Shown piece by piece: positions 35,707-45,103 of a DNA stretch of 64,000 nucleotides. This stretch comes from Datura wrightii (lineage: Eukaryota; Streptophyta; Magnoliopsida; Solanales; Solanaceae): positions 58,543,001 through 58,607,000 of the forward strand of contig JASDFA010000001.1 of the NCBI GenBank assembly GCA_035772735.1, in the 5' to 3' direction. The stretch's first letter is position 1; each line of letters starts with the position of its first letter. The notes under the pieces were generated by a model. It worked only from the letters and a program-made list of their open reading frames with translations, had not been told where the DNA came from and did no database searches. The position numbers were made by a program, and so were the translations under genes.

Positions 35707-37198
35707 ATCTCCTAGGTAATAAAATATGCATATCTGAAATCATGAAGAACAATGGGAGACTCATCTTTTAACCGACATACCAGGATAGAGCTTACGTGGT
35801 CGCAACTATCACACTCAAGTTGGTAAAGCCGTCCAAAGTCTTGCCAGGTCTAGGGACGATACCATGATATCGATATCAAACTGAAGGCCAATTCGGGCAG
35901 GGGAAGCTGACGAGGGAGGTCCTAAGGTAATATATATAACAGTGTAAACCTAGGTTGGTATGTAGTTCTAAAGGCATAGGGTGATCGACCCTTAGCCTAT
36001 TCGGTGCTAGACATCACTCCCAAAACATGCATGTGCTCTACATCATTTTTTAATGAAGCTCAACATCGTCTATTGGCGTAGCTCAATGATCAAATACATG
36101 TCAAATATGAAATCATGTATATAAGAAGCTTTAGCTCAAGACATACCACAAGTTGAAAACATAATTGGGAGTCTTCCTCCCAAACCATGTGGTAAGATAT
36201 ACATAGGAAAACTTTAACTCAAAACATACCACAAGTTGAAAATATAATTGGGAGTTTTCGCTCCAAAACCATGTGGTAAGCATTATTTGGGAAAATCATC
36301 ATTCATACTTAACACGTGGGCATTACCCAAAGCTTTATTATACTTAGAAATACTCAATTCTCATCGAAAACATAATTATAAATATGGATAGCTTCAAATC
36401 ATGCTTTTCATCATAATATCTCATCATCATCATATATTAATCACAAATCTCTTCTTTCATGAACATCTCATCCATGGGTTTTTAATTCATAAAACTAGGA
36501 TCATGATTTTTAAATTGAAAACATTATAAAATTTTCCCATGCTTCATAATTCAATAGTAAAATCATAATCAAATCATACCAATGTATAGAAATAGAGGAT
36601 TCATGCATTTGGATTAAAACCCCATAGATTACACATAGAATTTCATACTTTATAGAGGGATTGGGCATGGGTGTAAAAGAAATCACCCATTCATAACCCT
36701 ACATACCTGTTGGTAGCTGATTCTAACACTTCTTTAGATGCCCAATAGGAAATTAAAAAGAAATTGATGAATTAGCTAAGCTTGATCACCCTCTCAAGTC
36801 TTCTACCTTGCATGCATGAATGAATGAGGCCTAAAATGAACTTAACCCCATTAAAAGTAACTATTCATAACTCAAAACGATGTAGTTTACGCCTTAGGAA
36901 CTTAGGAATTACGGAAAAGCCATTACTAAATTTGCAGAAAATAATTATCAGGTGGTCCCAACGAGTGACCTAACGACTCATGGTCACAGGTCATGAATCG
37001 TGGCTTAGCTAGTGAGGATCACTACTCAATAGGTCTCCTGGGCTCTTAATGGGCAATCTCACGACTCGTTACTAGTGACCACGACTCGTGGTCACCACCC
37101 GTTATGTACACTGCCTCCACTCTTCTCTTCTACTTCTCACTCACCCCACGACTGACCTAATGACTCATGGGTTCTGACCACGAGTCATGGTTATGTCC

Positions 37199-37239
37199 GT
37201 GGGAATCGTTTTTCCCAAATTTTCTGAACTCCTCACTGG
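37199..37239. repeat. 40 bp direct repeat, left copy, flanking the foreign insert
   Basis: It begins GTGGGAATCG and ends CTCCTCACTGG. A second copy is at 37685-37724 with a few differences. The other LTR of B has only one copy (near 29771), so the duplication came with the insert. Confidence 0.85.
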
Positions 37240-37684
37240 TAGGTCAAATCCCTCTGTCCAAGTGATTGAGTTGAAGCTTTGGGCATAGAGCGGAGCGAGC
37301 CCGGGGAGAGGAGTAGAGTCCAGCAACATTGAGCCCCAAAATAGAGTTTCTATTCAAATCCCTACTCAACACGGTGCCTTAAGGAGAATCCGAAGCCGGT
37401 TGCTAGCGGAAGTAGCGCGACAAAGAGCAAAGCTACGCATTCACAAAGAAATGGTGTAAGCAGAAGGGAAGGCGCAACGGTTAGCGACTGCCCGAGGAGT
37501 GATCCCTCTCTTATTTTCCCTTTTTTTAAGATAAGAAAAGAGACAATAAGCCCGTCAACATTGAAGCTTCCGCTTTTGGCAGCTGTTAGGCAAGTGATAC
37601 CGTACGCAAGTCCGCACCTATATTATATAGTGAGGGTGCGTTAAGGCGAGTTGATGAGCTAATACGGCTGGCTTGCCTCCCCAT
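37240..37684. other. Organelle-like insert (probable mitochondrial DNA) in the LTR
   Basis: This 445 bp block is absent from the other LTR of element B, has a higher G+C content than the LTR around it and lacks any LTR motif. Words such as GCGGAGCGAGCCCGGGGAG and CGGAAGTAGCGCGACAAAGA resemble plant mitochondrial intergenic DNA as I know it. It carries no complete gene, tRNA or open frame I can name. The mitochondrial origin is recognition of style, not a verified match. Confidence 0.5.
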
Positions 37685-37724
37685 GTGGGAATCGTTTCTC
37701 CAAATTTTCCAAACTCCTCACTGG
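37685..37724. repeat. 40 bp direct repeat, right copy
   Basis: It matches 37199-37239 and directly follows the insert. The LTR sequence then resumes at CCTCCCCACGAGTCAC. Confidence 0.85.
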
Positions 37725-37862
37725 CCTCCCCACGAGTCACATCAGGACTCATGGGCTGTACCAACGAGTCATCTCACGACTCGTTCTGTGTCTGGTGCCA
37801 GTTTTTACAGTTTTCTTCATTTCAACTCTTAGGTCTAATCTTTGGGCTTCTGGGGTATAATA

Positions 37863-38230
37863 GCTTTTGGACACTCAACGCCTCTCATCTCGCCAAGGTT
37901 GTCATCAAACTCTCATCTAAAATTTGGGACCTGGCACCCACCCCATCCATAGAACCAACTTTGGTGCATATTTCTCTGAAGTTTAGGTGTTAGCGTGCCA
38001 CGCTAGCCATAGCCCTAGGCTGACTTTCGCGAACTCTTCTTTCTTCACACCTCGGGTCATTTTTGGGTCCTTTTCCTTGGTTTCCTACTCAAATCATCTA
38101 GAAACATTTGATATCTCACAAGACATATGAAAATATGAACTCATGCATTTCATAAGGATTATGAACTCAAAAACAATGCAAAATATGGGTAAAAACATGG
38201 AAAATGGGCATAAGAATATGCCCAACATCA
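37863..38230 (-). repeat. 3' LTR of element E, truncated by element B
   Basis: It aligns with 57750-58116 of the 5' LTR, including TTTCATAAGGATTATGAACT, and ends CCCAACATCA in + orientation. The remaining 1.2 kb that should lie to the left is replaced by element B. Confidence 0.8.
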
Positions 38231-38249
38231 AACACCCCACACTTAAACC
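38231..38249 (-). other. Polypurine tract of element E
   Basis: On the minus strand GGTTTAAGTGTGGGGTGTT directly precedes the LTR start TGATGTTGGGC. AAGTGTGGGG is typical of Athila-type polypurine tracts. Confidence 0.75.
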
Positions 38250-39906
38250 ATTTTTCATACTCGAACAATCCTCAATTCCGTGCACAAACTCATATTTTCT
38301 CACCACTTATCACCTCCATCAATTCGCACTTAAACAACTAGCATAGAGCATATGATTATGTGGTTCATCAACCTATAGCAATTCACATCAAGCACATGCA
38401 GAGTTTTTCACATTCAAGACTAATACAACTTCCATAACCGATTCATTTTCCAAAACAGGGCCAACATGATTAAATACAAAACATGCACCACATAGTACAC
38501 ATACTTAGACATCTTATGCCCCTCACCATTAGTGACGTTTCTCGCTCAAATTATTAATGCAAAGCATGGAACATAATAAGTAAGGCATGCTCACACTCAC
38601 AAAAAATGTATCATGCATATGTAACATACCATAAGCTTGCCCTTTATGTACACTTAGAATACTTAGTTATTTCAAGAGATTAAGATCATAAGGACTTTTC
38701 TTGATTGTAATGTCTACTAAGGGACGGGTAGGAATGATTTTTCTTTGATAGTGACTACAAATCCTAAGCACTTTTAAGACATCTTTCATCTTTCAAGTCC
38801 TCCATGTTTTTCCTTATTGTTCACCCTTCACTCTACTCACCCTTTTTCTTTTCTTTTCATGCCCCTTTACTCACTAATTAACTGCTAGTATTTTCTTATA
38901 GAATCACTAAGGATATTCACTATTAAAGCTCTTTCTTTCATTGTCCTAACAACAAGTAAACAACATATTTTTGGGCACCCCTTCTTCCAACATTTTCTTC
39001 TTACTTTCCCCATATTTTTTTCTTTCCTTTCCCTTATCATTCATACATTGGTGGACCTTCACTTTCAAGCATCGAAGTTCCTAAGACTACTTTGGATCAA
39101 CAATTATTAAGGTAACACAACAAAAAGGGAATAAGCTACTTTTATGGTTAAGAAAACAATAAGCCTTATGGCTTAAGGGGGTTAACCAGGGAAAATGTTC
39201 AGGAAGGTAAAACTAACATGGAAAGCATGACTTTTTCAAAGAAACGCCTTGATCAACTCTTAACTCTTTAACAAAAATCCATCCAGCATACACTAAAGAA
39301 AGTTTTAGATGCTGCAATATGTAAAAAACAAAACAATTAAGCTCACCTCACATGGGATTAAGACAATAGTCGGTTTCCAATAGCTACACATCCATACAAT
39401 CATATTGAGACATTTTTCATTATTAAGACCTACAAATGTTTTGGGTCAAGTTAAAGAATTATGTGTGTCTCATGGAATTCTCACTTAAGATGACCACTTC
39501 GTTTCCTCTAGCTTAGCTTCTAAGAGGAATGTCAAAGAGCACACAAGTGATTGTGTCTGACTCAATACTAAAAAATAAATAAATAACGTGACTAATTTCG
39601 CTTAAGATGGTCATCATCCATCTATCATAGGGAAGGGTCACTACTCTATAACTACAACGACACCTAAAAATAAAAAATACCCGGTTCAAAGGTCTTTCCT
39701 TCAGAAAAGACCTGAGGTCATAAGAAAAATCAAAGGGTGGATGAGGTATGCAATTTTAAAAAAAAATTCAAATAAAAACATGACGACATACTCACCCTTA
39801 ACCTCAAAACTTTGAAAGATATCCCCTCACCCCACACAAAAAGTCATGCTCTGTCCTCAGAGTATCTATAAAGTAAAAATCAGGCATAGGTGAGAAATGC
39901 TCCTTG
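38250..39906 (-). other. 3' noncoding region of element E
   Basis: There is no coding frame. 38800-39060 is pyrimidine-rich on + (purine-rich on the element's sense strand), about 600 nt from the LTR. At 39800-39850 the minus strand reads GAGGACAGAGCATGAC, comparable with the motif after the last ORF of elements A and F. Confidence 0.6.
38800..39060 (-). other. Purine-rich block of element E (minus strand sense)
   Basis: On + it is a run of C/T-rich words such as CTCACCCTTTTTCTTTTC with a few interruptions. Its distance to the 3' LTR, and the AATGTATG segment beside it, match the block of element A at 3290-3530. Confidence 0.55.
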
Positions 39907-41589
39907 TGTCACACCCCGAGTCTATACCCTAGATGAGACATGGTACTTGGAGTCACAAGTAATCCCAAGTCAACCCATGGTCTATCATAACACTGGCATT
40001 TTGAGTGAATACATAGCGGAAGCTTTGAAATAATAAAATAAAATATTTTATGAAAAAGAACTAAATCATAAGTTTTGTACAGCTGGAAGCAAAACTAAAA
40101 ATATGAAAACTCTATCTATGTCTGAGAGCCATCTATCTGATGAGGTTTTGGGACAGGTCCCCAGCTAACTCTAAATCTAACTGAAGAAAATACAACTGAA
40201 AAGTAATAAGCCTCGTCCTTAAAAGATGAAGACTCACTAATGATGTAGCCGAAAACTTCTAAAAGAGATCTGCTAACGGGGCTGAGACTGAGATCCTACA
40301 GCTGTATCATAAAATGATAAAGCATAAAAAGGTATGCGTCAGTACTTTGAATGTACTGAGTAAGTGAGAGAACCCATACACAAGGAATAAAATAACTAAA
40401 CTGGAAAGACATGCAATGACCAACTGAAAATACTAAAACTGAATAACTGTGATATACTGAGATGATCAAAATGACTTTGTCTGATAGTCAAAGACATGCC
40501 CTAAATTTGAGATACTAATCTGAAATACAATACTGAACTAATCTAGACTGAATAATTTGAGACTGAACTGAGCTGATTAGTGGGAGAGTCTATAACCGAC
40601 ATATATCATGTGAGCTAAATGTGGAGTCCGATGTATACACCCCCATTGGTAGGACCTAATATACCTCAACATGGTATAAAGGCATGAACTGAGTGATCAC
40701 AGGTCTGGGGCCATGAGGACAATAAAATATAACCTACAGTGGCAACATAGTTCTGGGAACCTGGGTGCGTTGGAACCCCGGTCCGCTTAGTGCTAAGTCC
40801 TACTCCCACTAGATAGTCCTAGACTGACTACTAAGCTGATAGCTCAAAACTGGGCCCAACACTAAGTTAGGAATACCTATCTTGAAGTACCTTGAGAGTC
40901 TCATCAAATTGGATTCTGTAACAGGTGTTCTAAGACTGGTTAGAGCTTCTTATCTGGAAGCGTCGTAACCATCTAAAGAACAAACTGTAATCTAAAGCTG
41001 GGGTCCCAAGGTTGGTCAGAGCTTCTTATTTAAAAGTATAATGACCACCAAAAGAACCACTAAAATCTGATATTGAGTCTAATACTCATAACTGGGAGGT
41101 ATCACAGACACCTCAAGGATTAACTATAGTTAAATTGATCAACTGATATTTCTGCATTTTATCGAATAAGATAATAATTGACTGAGACTAGACTAACAAC
41201 ATTTGACTGAATTCTCAACATTTTCTAGCAATATGGGAAACCTAACTGATAAAATCGAGCCACAAGGAATAACTAGTCTAGCGAGCAAAAATTCTAGTTT
41301 ACTGAATTCAAAGCTAGGGCTAAAACCATCCTTACAAGAATGAGTGTTAACATGATAACTAGATAGTGAAAATATGACAACAATAACATACAAAATGTTC
41401 ACATGTTATAAACAAAGTTTGACATATCATTTATTCATATTCGAAAGTTCTGGGATAGAACTAATACATATGATAGAGGAGATTTTTACGGACACATTCC
41501 CTTATTGAATTCCCACATACCTAACTAAGAATTTCTGGAGAAACTCCCTTGAGAATTGAAGAAGAAGTCAAATGCCCTAGCTCTGCTAT
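39907..41589 (-). repeat. LTR of the G family, truncated
   Basis: In + orientation it begins TGTCACACCCCGAG. The reverse complement matches the G 5' LTR, including the block GGGGGTGTATACATCGGACT (compare 12476-12510) and the repeated AGTTAGTTC-like units. It stops near 41589, where F-family LTR sequence takes over, so its outer end is missing. Confidence 0.65.
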
Positions 41590-41780
41590 TGCTGCTATTG
41601 TTACATGTTTACTTCTTTACAAAACCCCCATTTTAGGAACTAACATACTTAAAAGCTTAAATACTAGCATTATTCTATATCTTGACCTTATTCTCCGTGG
41701 GATCGACCTCAACCTAGTTGGTTTCTTTATTGGCAATGTTAGCGTCATACTTTTACAGGAGTGTGATTTGAGCATTATCA
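41590..41780 (+). repeat. LTR 3' end of F-family copy 2
   Basis: It ends GAGCATTATCA like 5700, 49120 and 56076. Confidence 0.8.
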
Positions 41781-41783
41781 AAA

Positions 41784-41801
41784 GTGTCGCCGCTGTTGGG
41801 G
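41784..41801 (+). other. Primer binding site, tRNA-Asp (Athila) type
   Basis: TGTCGCCGCTGTTGGGGA, three bases after the LTR, matches the Athila-type site TGGCGCCGTTGCCGGGGA at most positions. Confidence 0.75.
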
Positions 41802-41903
41802 AATACGACTTAGGATTAGAGTAATTTATTGTGTTTGACTTTTAGTCGTTATTTTCCTCATTTACATTTTCTTTTATTTTTAACACCCACAGGTTTTCAC
41901 TTG

Positions 41904-42707
41904 ATGGATGCTAAGTACTCGACGAAGCCGGAACCCCCCGATTCTATTGGATGTTGAGTTAGAGCGAACGTTACGTAGGACGAAAACACTAAGGAGAGAG
42001 AGACCGATTTGGTGGAAGAAGCTCACCCAGCTGAGTTAGCTCGGCAAGCTGCACTTTAAGAAGTCGAGAATGTTGGTGATGAGGTAGTGAATGCCGGATG
42101 CCATGGAAGGGGCAATAGAGGCCAAATATATGCTCCTCAGTTCTATGATGATGATGATTCGGATGTTGATGAGGCTGGGTCAACTGGAGCCATTATATCT
42201 CCACCTTTTCTTGCTGGGGCAAAGTTTGATATCACGAGCACCATGATCCAGTTTCTTAATGTGAAGGGGGTGTTTAGTGGTCATGCAACTGATGATGCTC
42301 ACCTGCACTAGATGAATTTTATTGGGATATGCAAGGCGTAAGAGTTACCCATTTAAGACTCTTCCCATTCTCTCTCTCTGGAGAGGCCATGGTATGGTTA
42401 TTGTAGTTGCCGAATGACTCCATTACCAACTAGAGGGATCTTAAACAAGCCTTCCTAGAGAGGTTCTTCCCACCCTACATGATGCTGCCACTATAAGATG
42501 AGATCTACAATTTCCGGCAGTAGAAGGCTAAGGCACTACATGAGACTTGGTTGAGATTTATGAAGAAGCGGACTAAGTACTCGAACCATAAAATTCCCAA
42601 TGATAGTTTATTGGAAAAATTTTACAGGTCTTTGAACAACAACACCAAGGTTGTAGCAGATATAGTGGTAGGAGGACCGTCGACGTGTCAATCATGGGAG
42701 CAAGTAA
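41904..42707 (+). pseudogene. F-family copy 2 gag
   Basis: It starts MDAKYSTKPEPPDSIGC, then stop. The frame 42087-42311 has YAPQFYDDDDSDVDEAGSTG and STMIQFLNVKGVFSGHATDD. The capsid core continues MNFIGICKA, LFPFSLSGEAMVWLL, then MRFMKKRTKYSNHKIPNDSL and SLNNNTKVVADIVVGGPSTC at 42551-42700. This is the Athila/Tat gag pattern. The nucleocapsid is missing because an LTR-end cassette interrupts it. Confidence 0.75.
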
Positions 42708-42712
42708 ATGTT

Positions 42713-42835
42713 ATACTTGACCTTATTATTTATGGGATCAACCCCAACCTAGTTGGTTTCTTTATTGACAATGTCCGTGTCATACTTGTATAGGAGTGTG
42801 ATTTGAGAATTATCAAAAGTGGCATTATTGCCTAG
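42713..42835 (+). repeat. Internal LTR-end plus primer-site cassette, copy 2
   Basis: 42713-42815 matches the last 100 bp of the LTR (ends GAGAATTATCA), followed by GTGGCATTATTGCCT, a decayed Athila-type primer site. It lies between gag and pol. The same cassette is at 50071-50193 in element F. Confidence 0.8.
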
Positions 42836-43006
42836 TTTATGTTTTTCATTTGTTGTTGTTATATTCCGGCTATAGCAGGGACACCTTAACACTGGATCGA
42901 CCCCCGTGAGCACCATGAAGAAGGATAATGGGCCGCCAATGCCTATGTTGGCATGACTGAGTGTTGAGATACTGGCGGCAGTCTTAATGATTGTAAGGGG
43001 GATGAT

Positions 43007-43630
43007 GTGAAGGAATATACAAAGATGGTCAATGCCCTGGAAGAAATGGGGTCCTACAACTTCAGGCCAAATAAGTCAGACCTTGATTTAAACAACAGGG
43101 CGACCTCTCCAACAAAAACATCAGTCGAGGTATCGGTAGTCCTAGAACATAAAGCTCTACCCCGACATTTAAAATTTGCTTTTCTAGGAGAGAAAAAAAA
43201 ACTTTCCAATGATCATAAGCAATAGACCTTGAAGAATGGCAAGTGGAGGCCTTTGTGTTAGTATTGAGAAGATACAAAAGGGCAATTGGGTGGACCATTG
43301 CTAACAATCGTCGATACTCCCCCAGGCATTTGAACCCATAAAATCCAGCTTGAGCCAAACTGTGTCCCAGCATAGAGCATCAAAGACGACTGAACCCACC
43401 AATGCAAGAGGTGGTGAAGAAAGAGATTATAAAATGGCTTGATGCTGGTGTAGTTTACCCCATTACTGATAGTAAGTAGGTAAGCCCGGTACAATATGTC
43501 CTAAAGAAAGGAGGGACCACAATCGTGCTAAACGAGTGGAATAAGCTGATACCAACAAGGAAGGTTATAGGTTGTCGGGTTTGCATGGGCTACCAAAAGC
43601 TTAATCATTGGACCCAAAAGGACCACTTAA
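43007..43630 (+). pseudogene. F-family copy 2 pol N-terminal part
   Basis: The frame has EYTKMVNALEEMGSYNFRPN, then VVLEHKALPRHLKFAFLGEK, the conserved segment that leads into Athila RT. It continues RRYKRAIGWTIANN, RRLNPPMQEVVKKEIIKWLD, then VYPITDSK and RVCMGYQKLNHWTQKDHL. The sequence is cut before the palm. Stops and frame changes follow 43205. Confidence 0.8.
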
Positions 43631-43639
43631 GCTTAAGCC

Positions 43640-44469
43640 ATGCTCCTTAGCATTATATGTGGGGTACTCAGACTTCACCTTTCCTACACATCAAACAAAA
43701 ACAAAAGTGACATTACATAAAAAATAATAAAAACTACACTATTACAAATTGGGGTGCCTCCCAATAAGCACCTAATTAAACATCGCCGCATGACACCATC
43801 AAGTTTCACCACTTTTCCTTCTACTTTGAGCTTATAAATTCATCCCTAGTTTCTTTTCAAATTTTCTATATGCTCAAGGGGTGGTGGTTTAAACATGAAG
43901 GGGCTAATTCATATATGTTGCATCTTGTACTTATTGGCCCTTAAGTGAGGATGTCATTATGTCTATCTGGCATCATAAATATTAGAATATAGGGACATGT
44001 TCCTCATCTACACATCTCTCCATAGGCTTGGAAGGCTGTATTTCAAGGTTACCCACCAAACACAATTTCGAAAAGTGTTAAGAATGAGTACCAATATTCC
44101 CTAACTTCAAGATTGCATTCTGCTTGACATCCTCACTTTTATCCGCCTCCTCAATATCAACATCAACCAATATAGAGTAGTCTAATGGTTGGATTCTTCT
44201 TCCTGTTCCCTACATTGGTTAGTGTCCACAACACTTTGTAGTTGGGCCTCAGACGCCTTAAAATTTTCATTCTAAAGACACTGCAGGTCATGGATACTTG
44301 AGCCAAATCGGTCTATCTCTTGTTTCAGCTCTATTCTCCCTTCCACCTAAGTTACCTATTGAGTATTGGCTAAGACCATGACTTGTAAATCATTACAAGT
44401 TGCAGCCTAAGTCATCATCTCTGTGAGCTTGGGACTCATCTCTTTTAAGGATTTTCCTTGTGCAATAAG
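43640..44469 (-). pseudogene. Element E gag C-terminal part and start of its 3' region
   Basis: On the minus strand, 44469-44190 reads on from the gag at 56082 (LIAQGKSLKEMSPKLTEMMT, LKQEIDRFGSSIHDLQ), interrupted by stops. At 43740-43800 the minus strand has GGCGATGTTTAATTAGGTGC and GGGAGGCACCCC. These correspond to the GATGTTAAATCAGGCGCTGC and GGGAGGCAACCC words that follow integrase in element F (53322-53355). Gag therefore passes straight into the 3' region with no room for pol. Confidence 0.55.
44465..44469. other. Target site duplication of element F, left (ATAAG)
   Basis: It precedes the LTR TG and pairs with GTAAG at 56077-56081, with one mismatch in five. Confidence 0.6.
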
Positions 44470-45103
44470 TGATGTGTTGTGGGTTACGACACTTTCGATG
44501 CTTAAAATTGAGAAATTTGGTGTCGGAGTTGGAATGTGCAAAAGAAGTGAAAAGAATGCAGAAAAGAGCCATGTACAAATCTTATCACGAGCCATATAAT
44601 AATGGTACGAGCCATACTAAGAGCGTGGAAAATCCTAAATGATGAGGTTGAGGCATAGGCCAAGTTAGTACCATCCTGGTATGAGCCGTACCAAGGCCGT
44701 CACAGAAAATATCAGAAGAATCGGCACTAGGTCAATCTCCCAGTACGGGTATCAACTCCTAATTCTGATATCTTTGTATGAACATGGTAAGGAGTCGTGG
44801 TGTAGTTCAGAAGAACTAATGAAAGGTAGAACTCAAGGTACGAAAGGCAACCACGAGTCACAGAATGAAGTTTTGACCTATACCAAGCCACTCGTGGAAA
44901 TAATCAGAGGATGCTAGAAATCTCAGGTTTAGACCAAGACTAGATTGTAGGACTCATAGGATCTATGTATGAGTCGTACCAACTTCCAACACTTAGCAAA
45001 AATAGAGGTTGCAAGTCATTGTATGAGTAGAGGTATGACTCGTACAATCATGGTATGAGTCGTAGGTGAAGGCAATGACAATAAAGTAGTTTCCCGAGAT
45101 AGG
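44470..45103 (+). repeat. 5' LTR of element F, first part
   Basis: It begins TGATGTGTTGTG as at 4132. It matches 54541-55125 of the 3' LTR, with palindromes around TACGAGTCGTA. It is interrupted at about 45103. Confidence 0.8.

Larger units (their letters stand above)
28815..37862 (-). mobile_element. Element B: nearly complete minus-strand Tekay-type chromovirus
   Basis: Read on the minus strand the order is 5' LTR (37862 to 35009), Met primer site, gag, protease, RT, RNase H, integrase with a chromodomain-type tail, polypurine tract and 3' LTR (29948 to 28815). The right border lies inside the LTR of element E, so B inserted there. The 3' LTR lacks its outer 1.2 kb, and the E sequence expected beyond it is absent, so a deletion removed that side. 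This is the best-preserved element in the window, with about a dozen frame disruptions. Confidence 0.85.
35009..37862 (-). repeat. 5' LTR of element B with a foreign insert
   Basis: In + orientation it begins TGTCACGACCC and ends GGGGTATAATA (a terminal TG changed to TA on the minus strand). Without the 445 bp insert and the 40 bp duplication it is about 2.37 kb. The 36235-37862 part matches the 3' LTR at 28815-29948. A short CA/TA microsatellite is at 35678-35706. Confidence 0.8.
41590..43639 (+). mobile_element. Partial F-family element (copy 2)
   Basis: It comprises the last 190 bp of an LTR, the primer site, a gag region, an internal LTR-end plus primer-site cassette, and the first part of pol up to RT. 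It is cut at both sides: on the left by the G-family LTR and on the right within RT. It runs parallel to element F (48931 onward), with several small differences, including loss of 19 bp in gag near 42349. Confidence 0.8.

Noticed and set aside
37673..37993. 106-codon + strand frame spanning the insert border and the B/E junction
   Set aside because: It crosses three unrelated sequence blocks and is a chance frame.
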